DNA of 64,000 nucleotides from Pollenia angustigena (GCA_930367215.1 OV884059.1:234855803-234919802), one strand, 5' to 3'; positions 42,528 through 53,625 are shown, counted from the first letter of the stretch. A program made the numbers and translations. The notes: generated by a model not told the origin, from the letters alone.

Positions 42528-43039
42528 GTCATAGCCCCCAATAACGCGGTAAGGGCATAGTCTATTTGCTGAGGTGCCCAGGTATCAGCAAAGCTCCGTG
42601 ATAATACAGTCGGTAACCCCAGACTGCAAACTAACCGATAGGCACGGGTCGCATAACACCTCGGTTTAGGGGATGGATAACCTTTCGTTGCCAAGGCCTT
42701 TAAGTTCACTGCCTTCATCTGGGGAATCACCAGATGCTGGCAAAATGCCCGGACCAAGACACGAACCACAGCCACCACATCGCTTCAAGATTGTTATCCA
42801 TAACAGTGGTGGATTATTATTTAAGAAAAGTGATTTTTTTTTTCACCGAGTTTTTTTAAAAACATTTTTGCTATCTTATCTCGACTTAAGATGTTTTGTC
42901 AAAATGTCACAGATATGTAATAAGGTTTTTATACTATAATATTTTTCAAAGTGTTAAAAGTAAGGAAATGATTTTATGACTACTTATATTTACGACCATG
43001 ATGGTTTGACCTCAGGCAACGACGGGCTTTAACAGCTAA
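42528..43039. other. LOA 5' UTR-like and AT-rich gap
   Basis: 42528-42780 is GC-richer and probably the LINE 5' UTR. 42781-43039 is AT-rich. No gene. Confidence 0.35.
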
Positions 43040-43760
43040 TCTATATATATAAAAATGAAAAATGTTTGTATGTTTGTTTGTATGTTGGCTTATAGACTCC
43101 TAAACTACTGAACCGATTTTCCTGAAATTTTTACAGTAGCATCAGGTGAGCCCTAAAATAAAATAGGCTACTTATTTTTTCGATAGGGGCAGGGGAATTG
43201 GTACCCTCCATTGGATGCCAATATTGAATGTCGCATATCTTAAGAGCCGCTTCACGCCTTTTGTTGAACTTTTGGTAGTAAAATCTTCTGAGCCCCAAAA
43301 TTTAAATAAAGTAGCAGCGGGGGAAGTGGTTTCCCCCATAGGACGCCAATGTTTAATATCGCATATCTTAAGAACTGTTATAGTGAGAATGTTACTTTGT
43401 AGAAGCCACTCTTATGGTATACTACACTATTGAAAATAAAAATAAAGCGGGAAGGCGCAGGGGGGAAATACCTCTAATAGGATGCATATATTAAATATCG
43501 CTCAACTGAAGAACTATTAAAGGGACAGTCTTCAAACGTGGTTAAAGCTACTATTATAGCAAACTTTAAATTTCAATATAGTAATGGGCCGGGTGGACAG
43601 AGGAGGAGCAGTTCCCCTCATAGCTAGAAATATTAATAAGAGCCGCTGCACGCATTTTGTTGAACTTTTGGTAGTAGGATCTTCTGAGCCCCAAAATTGA
43701 AATAAAATAGCAGTGTGGTGGATGGTAGCGAACTTCTTCACGATCAAATAAAAACACTTG
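43040..43760 (+). mobile_element. Helitron-like element, 5' end and interior repeats
   Basis: Starts TCTATATATATAAAAATGAA after an A, the form of many insect Helitron 5' ends. A block ending ttgaacttttggtagtaRRatcttctgagccccaaaatt occurs twice (about 43263-43302 and 43658-43697). No Rep/helicase frame and no clear 3' CTRR end was located, so it is a non-autonomous or truncated copy. Confidence 0.5.
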
Positions 43761-44039
43761 TTGTACGAGAAGCGGTTAAACATAAACTGAAACTTTATTC
43801 ATTCTTCTTATGTTATATTCTTATTATTTGCATACTTGCAATCTCGATAAGTTGCATAAAATAGGATTAACTTACAATACAGGGATGTTATATATTGAAG
43901 GTACTGTATAAACTTAAATATACTACATATAAATGTGATAGAGATGATAGTGTGATGCATTTGCACCTCCCTTTTATTGAAAAAAAAGAAAAAAAAAAAA
44001 TGTTGAATCAATCAGGTGATCAAGCTGTTTGATCTTTTT
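43761..44039. other. AT-rich gap
   Basis: Poly(A)/poly(T) runs at 43980-44055. No gene was seen. Confidence 0.35.
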
Positions 44040-44059
44040 TTTTTTTTTTTTTTGTAATA

Positions 44060-45600
44060 TTTTTCGGCCTTCATTTTTCTTATCTTTTGGTACTGAATAT
44101 TTTTCTATAGCCATCAATTTTGTATTATCTGGTAACAATCCACTTGAAGTACATTTGTGACCAAGAAATGTTACTTCTGGTCGGAAAAAATTACATTTAC
44201 GAGGGTTAATTTTTAAATTAAATTTTCTTAATATGTATATCAAAAACGTTACTTAAGTTTGTCAAATGGTGTTGCTTGCTACAACCGACTACAATTACAT
44301 CATCTATAAACAAAAAAGCTTTATTAGGTTCCAGACCTGAAAATACTACTGACATCATAAGGGAAAAAGAGTTAGGCGCGACGTTTAGTCCAAAAGGTAA
44401 TACTTTCCACCGGAAAGTACCTTGGTCCGTACTAAAAGATGGTAGATCTGTTGAATCCTCATGCAGAGGTATTTGGTGAAAACCCGAAAACAAATCAATT
44501 ATAGAAAAATATTTAGCCCGTCCCAGATTGTCGAGTATATCGTCAATCCTTGGCTAAGGAAACTTATCCGCGATTAGCTTTTTATTAATAGCTCTAAAAT
44601 CGACACACATGCGATATGATTTGCTATTGCTTGAATCTTTCGTTGGTACTATAATCAATGGACTGTTATACTCTGAAGTACTGGGTTCTATTAAATCATT
44701 ATTTAGCAAATTTCGAACTTGTCGCTTTATCTCGTTCCTCGATGTATACGGTAGACGATAATTTTTCACATAAACAGGTTCCTTATCTCTAAGTCTTAAT
44801 TTCTGCTCATAAAAATTATTTACTGTCATTTTATCGTTTTCTAGAGTAAAAATATCTGCATATTCTATGCATAACGACATAAGATCTTCCTTGACATATT
44901 CAGGCATTTTGTCCTTTAAAATATTTGTTAGGTTTTCAATACGATTAGTACAAGACGTGGGTTGATCAATTGAATACACGTGAAAATTTGAAAGTTTTTC
45001 AGTTCTGATATCATAACTGTGTACTAACTTAATTTCATTAGTCGTATTTAAAATACGTAATACAGGCTTACTTGAATCCACAATGCATTTACCTATCATT
45101 ACACCTTCACAGATTTCCTGACTATCAATTAAAACCGGTTCATCCATGTTTTCTAAATAAACTTCCCTAAAAACTTCACATCTCGCTGGTATAAAAAAAG
45201 AATTTTCGTTTAAACCATGAAAAATTGGAGTTATCACCCTTTGCCCATATACTCGAAACGAAACTGTCATTGTATCAAAGTTTATCTGACATTTATTAGT
45301 TTTTAAGAATTCTTTGCCTAAGATCCCATCAGATGGTATATTGAAACTATCGGGGACAACATGGAAAATTTGTCGTATCGAATGGTTAGAGAAAAATAAT
45401 GTAGTACTAATTGTACCTAACGTAGTGGTAGTGTCTGGTGTAATACCAGTTATGCCGATGGTATTTTGTTTATTTACCTGTAAAATATCGTTAATACATG
45501 AAATTTTTATAACTGAAATATCAGCCTGGGAATCAACTAAAAATGATCAAGCATTGCCCGATGCGGAGCAGTGTATTTTTATGAAGTCTGAATAATTTAA
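44060..45600 (-). pseudogene. Ty3/gypsy-type protease and reverse transcriptase, broken
   Basis: Minus strand. Protease-like start LVDSQADIS (about 45540), where the usual DTGA is changed to DSQA; a GKEFL block follows. RT: KEPVYVKNYRLPYTSRNEI, YNSPLIIVPTKDSSNSKSYR, MCVDFRAINKKLIADKFP, an in-frame stop at about 44552, then SIIDLFSGFHQIPLHE, FRWKVLPFGLNVAPNSFS and the catalytic box as FIDD (about 44310). A frameshift near 44235 precedes INPRKCNFF..VTFLGH. RNase H and integrase are absent; the copy ends in poly(T) near 44040. Non-functional. Family assignment to gypsy is firm, lineage (412/mdg1-like) less so. Confidence 0.8.
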
Positions 45601-47077
45601 ATTTAAGCTGTACATGGATCGAGTGATAATTTGGGTTTCTGAGTTTACTGATCTTCCTCTTCCCTCAGCATGATTAATGATCAATATTAATATTGTGATT
45701 AAAATAACAATTAAAATAAGGGATATATGTCCGGATACATGGTGATACTTAATTTTCATCAGCTCAGTGTTGCTGGCCTGCATTGTCTGCACATCTTGTT
45801 GTATCCTTTGTATAGATTCGGAGTTGTTAATCATCGTTATATCAAAAGGTTTCACCAACTTGTTTTGTGCTTGATGGAATTCCACGCCCCATGAGGTTGC
45901 CTGAATTGAAGAATTCTTCTTGGTTACAAAATATCGAGAAGCAGCTAATTTTATTCCTGCGTATACCGCTGTACATCCAGCCGGCAAATCCAATATTCCT
46001 TTGGAAGGTAATGTTAGCCAGTCATGTTTATTATTACCGCAATCTACGCTCACCGTTGATTGATCAAATAAAGTAATATATGTGCAACTTTTTCCATATA
46101 CTTCTTTTATGTGTGTACTCTTGGAAATAACATTCTGCATGCCTGGATTGTTTTAATGCCGAAACTTCACAGGAACGCTCCACAGCAGGTTTCCATGAGT
46201 AACTTTCTTTACAATTGTACTGTTCTTGAGAGCTTCTTGAACATGTATTAAGCTGAGATTGTAACATCAAAAAATATAAATTTGTTGCAAAGTTATACAC
46301 TATGTAGTCTCCGTCAACTATAGGTATTATTGCAGAGTTATTTCCTTCGACTGGTAGACGAATTATTTCGTATATTTCAGAAGTATGAGTTTTATATAAA
46401 GGTATTTCCGCTTGGATTACTAGACGGTTGTCCATAATGATACCTTTAGCTTCCATTGAACTGTAGACTTCTTTCAATTCTGTGCTAGTTTTCGTTCCTG
46501 ACAAGACTACCCCATCTGGCAATAACTTCTTTATGTTTGGTAGTTCCTCTTGTAGCTGTGCAGTTGTTAAAAGATGTGGGTTGACGTGACCATGGTTAAC
46601 ATCAATTAGCAAATCCATGATTGATGATTGAACTTCATTGTACTCATCGATCATTACATGTAGCTGAGTAATCATGACTTGAAACATAATAATTAATCGC
46701 TCAGTAGTGTTTTCGACTTCATTGTAGAATGTCTTCAGCTGCTGGTATATTCCATTAAAATTTCTGTTTATTTCTTCGGTGGTTTTCTTCAGCACATTTA
46801 TTGTAGAGTTTACAATTGATGTCTGCTGCTTTGCAAGCTGTTGCAATTTTCCTTCATTCTGGAAAATATTTCGCATATTCTCTTCCATTAAACTGCGATC
46901 CTCAGCTTCCATTACTCCAAAAAGCACATGGTATATTGAACCAACAAATACGAAAGGTGATCGTTTCTGTCTTTCCTTTTTCATGAAATAGTTGATGTTT
47001 TGCTCCAACATGTTATATCTGCGATTGACAAACCATACCAGACTTTCGCATGTTTGTTGATAGTTTCCTAATACGTC
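45601..47077 (-). pseudogene. Endogenous retroviral envelope, F-protein type, frameshifted
   Basis: Minus strand. The first part (47011-46064) has a furin-like RQKR site near residue 17, followed by a hydrophobic, fusion-peptide-like stretch and heptad-rich helices (about residues 35-110). A frame change near 46140 is needed to reach the second part, which has paired cysteines, a second coiled region and one strong transmembrane segment (about 45660-45720) with a short basic tail. This layout matches the F-type fusion envelope of insect errantiviruses and baculoviruses. The N-terminal signal and surface subunit are missing upstream of the cleavage site. Because of the shift and truncation it cannot make a complete envelope. 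It sits between the BEL integrase tail and the gypsy protease. Confidence 0.7.
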
Positions 47078-47420
47078 TCATTGGTTCTCATTTTTTTCTT
47101 TCCAGCGATGCCAAAAGTCTATTTTGAGCCGCTGAATAAGTTTCCATTTATTTAATGATGTTATAGCAGAATCTTCAATGTGTTTTCCTGCTTCCAGCAG
47201 CGGTCTCCCAATGAGAAAGTGTCCTAGTGTTAATACTTCTACCCCATCAACGTCATTAGCGCCTAATTCAACTAATGGCCTAGAGTTTAAAACGGCCTCT
47301 ATTTGTGCCAGCAAGGTACTCATTTCTTCAAACGTCATTTTAGTTTCGCCTAGTATTCTGTTGAAATGATATTTCATTGATTTGACTCCGGATTCCCAAA
47401 TCCCTCCAAAGTGAGGGGCT
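47078..47420 (-). pseudogene. BEL/Pao integrase C-terminal part
   Basis: Frame begins within IPPAAPHFGGIWESGVKSM (47430-47375) and continues KYHFNRILGETKMTFEEMST, LNSRPL, LGHFLIGRPLLEAG, ending DFWHRW. This is the end of the BEL/Pao integrase core and its C-terminal domain. The catalytic core residues upstream are deleted; the RT frame is joined directly before it. Confidence 0.8.
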
Positions 47421-48330
47421 GCCGGGGGAATAAAATGCCATTAAATTTTTGTTCAGCAAGGATAGGAATCAGTGTATTATTTTTTTCAATTGCTGCCTTA
47501 AAATCAGCATTTAGTTTTTTATTGGCTCCTACAAAATTGGTTCCGTTGTCTTTAATTTGAATTAGTGCGTTTTTCGTGGAATTGCATACATATTTTGTGA
47601 TTTCTATGTTATTTGATGACCATTTTCTCAAATTGAAACCGTAATTGCTAAGCTCATTCTGAACACTATGAAGAATTTCCTTGCATTTCGTTATTGTGTC
47701 AGCACCAGTGATAAGGTCATCCATATAAAAATCCTCTCTGATTACATTTTTAATTTTTTCATTTGAACATCTGTCTGCAATATAAAATAGTGCTCTTACT
47801 GCAAGAAACGGAGCAGACGATGTTCCGTATGTGATTGTTGTTAATTGATATTCTTCTATTACATGCTTCTTGTTGAATCGCCAAATTATGTGCTGATATC
47901 CCTGATCTGTATCTGACACTTTCACTTGCCTGTACATTTTTTTGACGTCAGCCATGATGACATATTTCCAAAGCCGCCATTTCAAAATTATGTCAAAAAT
48001 ATTTTTTTGCAGTTTACGTCCTGTGTACATCACATCGTTAAGGCTTTTTCCGTTTGTTGTTCTTGCTGATGCGTCGAATACCACTCTCAATTTTGTTGTC
48101 AGACTTTTCTCTCTAATAACCGCTTGGCGAGGCATATAATATTTGCCAGTGTCAACATCTGCCTTCTTCATATGACCCAGTTTAAGATATTCTTCCATGA
48201 ATTTAACGTATTCTGTGCGTAATTCATCGTTGGCTTCTAATTTTCTCTCAAGATGTAGAAATCTTGCTAAAGCTTGTTTTTTTGAATTTCCAAGCTCATT
48301 ATCATCCTTTTTAATTGGTAATTTAACCAC
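47421..48330 (-). pseudogene. BEL/Pao reverse transcriptase
   Basis: Minus-strand frame beginning VKLPIKKDDNELGNSKKQAL. RT blocks: YYMPRQAVIREKSLTTKLR, VVFDASARTTNGKSLNDVM, VIMADVKKMYRQVKV, YGTSSAPFLAVRAL and the catalytic box as YMDD (about 47715). The thumb (SNYGFNLRKWSSN) is present, after which the frame fuses to the integrase tail. RNase H and the integrase core are missing, about 1.5-2 kb of expected coding sequence. Otherwise uninterrupted for more than 300 codons. The connection from the protease needs a shift near 48345. Confidence 0.85.
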
Positions 48331-48340
48331 TATCCGATTG

Positions 48341-49564
48341 TCAGCATCTATTACTATTAAAAAGTTCTAAGCAATATTTATCTTCCTCATAGACATCGGA
48401 TTCTGTTGTTATCTCTTCAAGCTCCCAGAATCTTTCTAGATTTGTAACAGCTGCTAATACTTTTGATGGTTTTGATTTTTTGTTAATGACACCAGATAAT
48501 ATCCAACCAAAAATTGTTGATTGTGCGAAAATATTACCTTTCTTGCGTAGACCTTTTTGCATTAGGTAAGGAATGATATCACCTCCAATAACAACATCTA
48601 TTCTATCAGATTTGTTGTATGATGGGTCCGCTAAAATAAAGTTGTTCCAATCTTCTATATTAACTTCAAATGACTGGCTTGGATGTGCCCCCGTTAACTT
48701 TGGCAAAATTAGGGGCTCTGCTTCAACCGCAATATTACTCATAAATCTTGGTCTCAAGATTAATTTTGTCTTTGCTTTAGATAGTCCAACCACTGCAATA
48801 CCGAGTCCATGAACTTCGGTTTTACTTTTGATGCGTGGTAATGCTAAAATCTGTGCAGCTTCTTCCGATAAAGTTGTAATTTGAAAACCTTGATCTATTA
48901 ACGCTATTAGCGTTACTAATTCTCCATTTGCTGCATTTACCCTTATTTGTGCAGTTGCTAGAAGTACTGTAGCGGATGTTTCCCCGGTCGTCATTGCTGA
49001 ACTATTAGGCTTTGATTCAGTTCTTTCATTCAGATGTAGAATCTTATTGTGACCTTTATAACAATGACTGCATTTAACATTATTTGAACACCACTTATCA
49101 TTTTTGTGATCTAGACATCTGAAACACCATTTATTGTTGTAAGCTAATTTTCTTCTTTCTTCGACTGGTAACGTTAAAAATTTTCTGCAACTTGCTGTTG
49201 TATGGTTATTCATACTGCAATGTAAGCATGATTTTTTTATCGAATACTGTACATTCGACACTTTTCCTGATTCATATGATTTTTTATTTATTTTCTTTTC
49301 TTGTCTATTTGAGACTGCCTCTAAGGCTTGAATTTGTTGTTCCAAAAAGCTTAGAATGTCCTTTAGATTTTGAATTTCTTTAGACTTCTTGACGGTTTGT
49401 TCGTAATATCGTAAACCATCTTTATCTAATTTTCTAATCCCAATGCGAGCTATAAAAGGCTCAGCATCTTCTAATTTAAGATCCATACTTTTTAGGGCAT
49501 AAATGCAACTGTTAGTTGTATCTAAAAGATGCTTCAAACTTGCGGACGATTCACTGTTTGCCAT
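48341..49564 (-). pseudogene. BEL/Pao gag C-terminus (zinc knuckles) and protease
   Basis: Minus strand, 407 codons. The N-terminal part is gag. The CCHC knuckle C-LH-C-SMNN-H-TTAS-C is at about residues 112-125, with further Cys/His pairs at CFRC and CSHC. The protease follows (LIALIDQGFQITTLSEEAA), where the catalytic D-S/T-G is D-Q-G, so an active enzyme is doubtful. Then GGDIIPYLM and FGWILSG, conserved in Pao proteases. It is in the same frame as the upstream gag, separated by one in-frame stop at 49676-49678. Confidence 0.8.
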
Positions 49565-49994
49565 TGGTAGGTCAAGAAATATATCTACTTGATTTGTAAA
49601 TAGCAGTCTACGATTCTCATATCTTTGTTTGAGAATCTCGCATGCTGCTTGATAATTGTTGTCAGTGATTTTTAAATGCTACACCAATTTTTTTGCTTCG
49701 CCTTTTAGTGTTGTTACTAGTCTAAACATATTTTCTTCATTGGACAGATGTATATTATTATGCACCAGACTCTTAAATAAATCGTGAAATGATGCCCATT
49801 CATTTATATCGCCATTAAATTCTGGAATATCAATTTTCCCCAAATGTGCTGAGCTGGAATACTCTGTTTCTCTTATGCCCATGTTGATTGGTTGTTGTAT
49901 TGATTCCTTTGTGCTATATGATATAAGCTCAAGAGCACTGAAATAGGTATTTTCAGCATTAAGCATAATTTTATATGCTTCTTTTGACTTTTAA
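49565..49994 (-). pseudogene. BEL/Pao gag, central part
   Basis: Minus-strand frame with IDIPEFNGDINEWASFHDLF, SLVHNNIHLSNEENMFRLVT and LKGEAKKLV, the conserved Pao gag (DUF1759-type) block. A stop replaces a probable Gln codon at 49676-49678, and the frame continues HLKITDNNYQAACEILKQRY to the 49564 segment. A MITE at 49995-50623 separates it from the gag N-terminus. Confidence 0.8.
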
Positions 49995-50623
49995 GAATCC
50001 CCTAAAGGCGCCCGTACACGACATGTATTTGTCATCTGACATGTCAAATTTTCAAGTCACATGTAATTGTTCATGTCTGTCAAAATTGCTGTTTTACATA
50101 AGGTTTATAATATTCGGTCACAAACGTACATGTAATTTGCTTCTGACATTGTCTCTGTTTTTTTCGCATTGTTATTGCAGAAACCAAAGTAGTTCTCGGT
50201 TTCAAAATAGCTTGCTGCCGCCACGAAAATATTTATTTGCGCCGTAAAATAATTTAGCCATCTTAACATTTTTTTCTTTTATTTTAAAGATACCAATTTA
50301 GAATTTTATAATGAAACGGTTTTTATGTATATATTCAATGGTAAGATGAGCATACATATCTTGGTATTGTAAAATATTAACTTCAGCCGGCTAATGATTC
50401 CGTCAATAGTTGACGCCGCTGCCAGTTTCTTCCCGGCATAGATTTCTGATGTCAGATGGTTTGTCAGAAGAAAATAGAGCACGCTCTAATTGAAATTTTG
50501 TCAGATGACTTTGCGTCTGACTTTTACAGAAGCAAAGTTAAAAAGGTAACACACGACATGTATGTGTTTTGCAGTGGGAAATTTGACATGTCAGATGACA
50601 AAAACATGTCGTCTATACGCTCC
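49995..50623. mobile_element. 629-bp MITE in BEL gag, TTAA flanks
   Basis: Subterminal inverted arms of about 50 bases share acgacatgtWtttgtcatct and gacatgtcaaattt. TTAA lies directly outside each end (49991-49994, 50624-50627), suggesting piggyBac-type insertion. Gag sequence continues on both sides. The outermost few bases of the two ends do not match well. Confidence 0.6.
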
Positions 50624-50627
50624 TTAA

Positions 50628-51096
50628 CTCTTGATGTATTTCTGGAAACTTTTTGTATCTCGTTTCCAGAAATTTTATTTTTAATTTTTTGTTGGGCATG
50701 CCGGCAACGTTAGTTGAAAGTTCTTCATACCAGTCGTTTAACCAAACCGCCATTTCAACAAATTGTTCCCATAATTCATCATTTGATTCAGTAGCTATTA
50801 TTTTTTAAAATTTACTGCTTTCTTTTGAGGGTATCTTTAATTAAAAGTCGAGCTTCTTCCTGTACTTTTAATAAGGCTTCATAATAATTATTTTTAAAAT
50901 AATCTTCTGATGTTATGCCAGATGCTAATAATTTTAAATTATTTGCCGTCAATTCGGCAATAATTTTATCCAATCTTTTTGTTTCTTCTGAAAGTCTCGA
51001 AGTTCGAACTGTTTTTTGAGATAATTTATCTCTTATATTAATAACTTCTTCTCCGAGTTCCTTTTGCCTTTCGAACAGCTTTTCTTTATTTGTCAT
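50628..51096 (-). pseudogene. BEL/Pao gag N-terminus
   Basis: Minus strand, ATG at 51096. 94 residues of charged coiled coil (MTNKEKLFERQKELGEEVIN and onward), a frame break near 50812, then ESNDELWEQFVEMAVWLNDW up to 50630. This fits Pao gag N-termini. It joins the central gag once the MITE is removed, needing a one-base correction. Confidence 0.65.
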
Positions 51097-51661
51097 TTTA
51101 AGACTGATTTGTTTTAAATTAGTCGCTATTTAGCTACGACTTACGCTTTATTTTTATATATTTTGTCGCTGTTTTAGCCACGACTTACGCTTTCAAGTAT
51201 TTTTAGTATTTACTAGTTCACTTTTTTTTGTTAAAGTAAAATTAATATTTTTCTATAAAAAAGAACTCAAACTTAAACAAAAATAATATAAATTTAAATA
51301 ATAAAGAATGAATAAGAAAAAATTATTTTAATAAAAATAATTTTTGGTATTTTATTTTAGTGTTCAATGAATTCTTTTATTTAATTCTTTTACTAATAAT
51401 AATTTGCTTCCATTTCACAAATTCAATTTCTTTCTCCCACAATTTGCTTCTATTTTTTTCTTTTTGGCTGCTTTTTTCAATTGCCAACCAAATTTGACGT
51501 TTTACGTTAGCCATAATTGTCAACGAAAATGGACTAACAATTATTGCAACATAAATTACCGGCAATAAATATGTACAAAAAATTGCAGTCTACATTAGAG
51601 ATAACATAATTTTGACATTTACTGCAATATATGTCGCAATAATTATCTCTGGTATAGACGG
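51097..51661 (-). other. Probable BEL 5' leader and small inverted repeat
   Basis: A cgctRttttagccacgacttacgcttt-like block repeats at about 51123-51150 and 51169-51195. 51592-51656 has inverted ends agagataa / ttatctct. No LTR pair was identified. Confidence 0.35.
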
Positions 51662-52027
51662 GCAGTCAAGACAAGGTCTTGACAGAAAGAATACGAAAAA
51701 ACAGAAGAGAAGGAGGCAACATGTAAATAAATTGAAAAATTATAATTACAGCAACATTTTTAACCACCAGTACCACTAGTTAAAGATTAATGTTTGACTA
51801 ATGGCTGGCAGGCACCGCAGCGGTGCCTCCTCTTTCATCAGAGGAGAATTCCGATGAAAGTATGTGGTGATTCTTAAAACATATAAATTCAACCCGGCTT
51901 CGAGCCCCAGCTCAGCCAAATAAATTATCAATAAACTTTAATAAAAATTTCATGTTGTAAAAATTCCTTCCTTCAGTAAAAATAATTTAATGAAAATTAA
52001 ATTTGATGAACTATGCCTAACTAGGTT
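51662..52027 (+). repeat. Diverged single copy of the 566-bp foldback unit
   Basis: Same order of blocks as the inverted-arm units: cttgacagaaagaatacgaa, acagaagagaaggag, gtttgactaatg, the tRNA-like B box GGCTTCGAGCCCC (about 51897-51909), attatcaataaactttaat, tttcatgttgtaaaa, aataatttaatgaaaattaa. It shows the unit exists as a dispersed element, much older than the array. Confidence 0.8.
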
Positions 52028-52039
52028 GGGTTAAGAAGG

Positions 52040-52679
52040 GCTATGCGCCCAAGGGCACACTTCCACTCAGAGACCAATACGGTCCATTGTGAATCCCTTT
52101 AAGAAGAAGAAGAGAAGAGACAGTAAAGAAAAGAGGTATGAGATGGATAGAAACAAGAAAGATAGAAAGTAATTAGATGTCGCGTAGAACTATTGTCCTC
52201 TCTACAGTCCCCTTAACAGAAACAGCCGCACTATTTCCCTGACCAACCCCAGTAGATCAGCCGGATTACATACAGCGATGCACCCCAGTTCGTCGTGAAA
52301 CCTATCTCCTAGCCACTTCTGACTGAAACTCTGCATCCTGGGACAATGGCACAGTACATGCTTGATCGTCTCCAGCTCGTCTGAATCGTCGCACAATCTG
52401 CAAAAGTCCGGTATGGCGTTGTCCCATTTGCCCGCAAAAACCCTGACAGGACAATGACCCTTCAAGAACCCTATAAGTGTTCTAAGACTACCCCTATTCA
52501 ATCCCAGTAGAACCCCGGTTGCCCCCGCGTCCAATCTGGGCCATAGTGCCCTGGACACCCTGCAATCCGATATGTCCCTCCAGGATCGGCTTAACCCCCC
52601 TGTCCCTTACCGCTAAGTCCAGATTCGAACTCCCTCTCGCGAGTTCGTCAGCCACCTCATTTCCATCTAAAAATATCAA
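52040..52679 (-). pseudogene. LOA-like LINE fragment C: RNase H end, tail, 3' UTR
   Basis: Minus strand. GNEVADELARGSS is followed after a shift by LGLNRGSLRTLIGFLKGHCP and CRLCDDSDELETIKHVLCHC, ending at 52202. The 3' UTR (52040-52110) carries caatggaccgtattggtctc, the signature shared with copies A and B. 5'-truncated and inactive, in the proposed intron before 52803. Confidence 0.8.
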
Positions 52680-52802
52680 AAATTAAAAATTAACAGTAGA
52701 GCTAAAAATCACAATTTTTCAAAACATTTTTATAGTGGATAAATATAAAACCCCGTTTAAAGTATTCAATAACATTGAAGATAAATATTTTTTGATTTCT
52801 AG

Positions 52803-52866
52803 ATAATCATGATCCTTTCAATGAATGTACCAAATTATTAACAAAGGAGTTGGAACAAAACAAACG
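52803..52866 (+). CDS. Zinc-finger gene exon (DPFNECTKLL)
   Basis: Acceptor tttttgatttctag, donor CG|GTATTT; 64 bases, entering with two bases of a split codon and leaving two. Reads NHDPFNECTKLLTKELEQNK, amphipathic, no finger. The entry phase matches the donor at 34857 (A+AT = Asn) and the exit phase matches 52930 (CG+A = Arg). If the second copy is a separate gene, an earlier exon with the same phase is needed and was not seen. Confidence 0.55.
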
Positions 52867-52929
52867 GTATTTAAAAAGCCAACTGTAGCATTTGTAACTA
52901 AAATAACGTAGTTTAAATTTTTTTTGCAG

Positions 52930-52977
52930 ATTTTTAAATGAAGAAATGAATGATACTGGTAGCGGAAACGAGTCCAG
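52930..52977 (+). CDS. Zinc-finger gene exon (FLNEEMNDTGSGNES)
   Basis: Acceptor ttttttttgcag, donor CCAG|GTAAAA; 48 bases, symmetric phase. It encodes an acidic linker. AG joins to C of 53527 to give Ser. No counterpart was found in the first copy within this window. Confidence 0.6.
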
Positions 52978-53096
52978 GTAAAACAAATGTTAAGATAATA
53001 ATTTTTCTAAAATCTGGATATATTTTTATAAAATAATTTCGGTTTAAAATTGTCAAGCAACATTTTCTGGAAATAGATTTCTTTTTTTAAATTTAA

Positions 53097-53160
53097 CCCC
53101 ATCATCGTCGGATGAAAGTGACTATGGTTTCCAAAAAAGAACAAAAAATGTTAAAGTAAA
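53097..53160 (+). pseudogene. Relic of the 3891 exon
   Basis: PSSSDESDYGFQK-like reading, clearly paralogous to 3891-3962. The acceptor is lost (atttaacccc instead of attgcagccc) and no GTAAGT follows, so it is probably skipped. Its loss does not disturb the frame because the exon is phase-symmetric. Confidence 0.65.
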
Positions 53161-53526
53161 CATTCACGAAAAAAATGTTGATTAGGGCCTGGAATTACTC
53201 CAGTCAAACGGCGTCACTTGACTTTTTTCTGCACTTTGCAACATGGGTACATTTTTTTATTTTTTTTTTTTTTTTTTCATTAAACGTTGTATGTATGTAC
53301 CTTTACAAAATAGTAATCAACCAATAACTCAATATTGCATTTATGCTGCTTGACTGGTTTTTGAACTATAAATACTATAATAATATATTTTTGGCCTTTG
53401 GGCTTTTTATTACAAAATGAACTCTTAAATAATTAAATAAATAAATACTGAAATAGAAAAAATCCACAGTCAAAAGAATTTAACCCTACAAAAATTTGCT
53501 TGTAATTAATTTGTTTTTGTTTTTAG

Positions 53527-53571
53527 CTCCTTATCTTCCAGTGAAAGTGACGGTGAACTGCCCACTACCAG
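53527..53571 (+). CDS. Zinc-finger gene exon (acidic SLSSSESDGELPTT linker)
   Basis: Acceptor gtttttgtttttag, donor CCAG|GTAAGT; 45 bases. Paralogue of 33843-33887, with the same length and phase. It joins the large exon at 53626 (AG+C = Ser). Confidence 0.75.
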
Positions 53572-53625
53572 GTAAGTTAAAATAAACACTTAAAAAAATT
53601 TATTTAACTTAAAAAAAAATTGTAG

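Noticed and set aside
37530..42912. DNA element enclosing LOA copy 2, from the inverted cattttgacaaaacatctta pair
   Set aside because: Similarity outside the roughly 24 shared bases is weak and no duplication was found; it may be two copies of another repeat.
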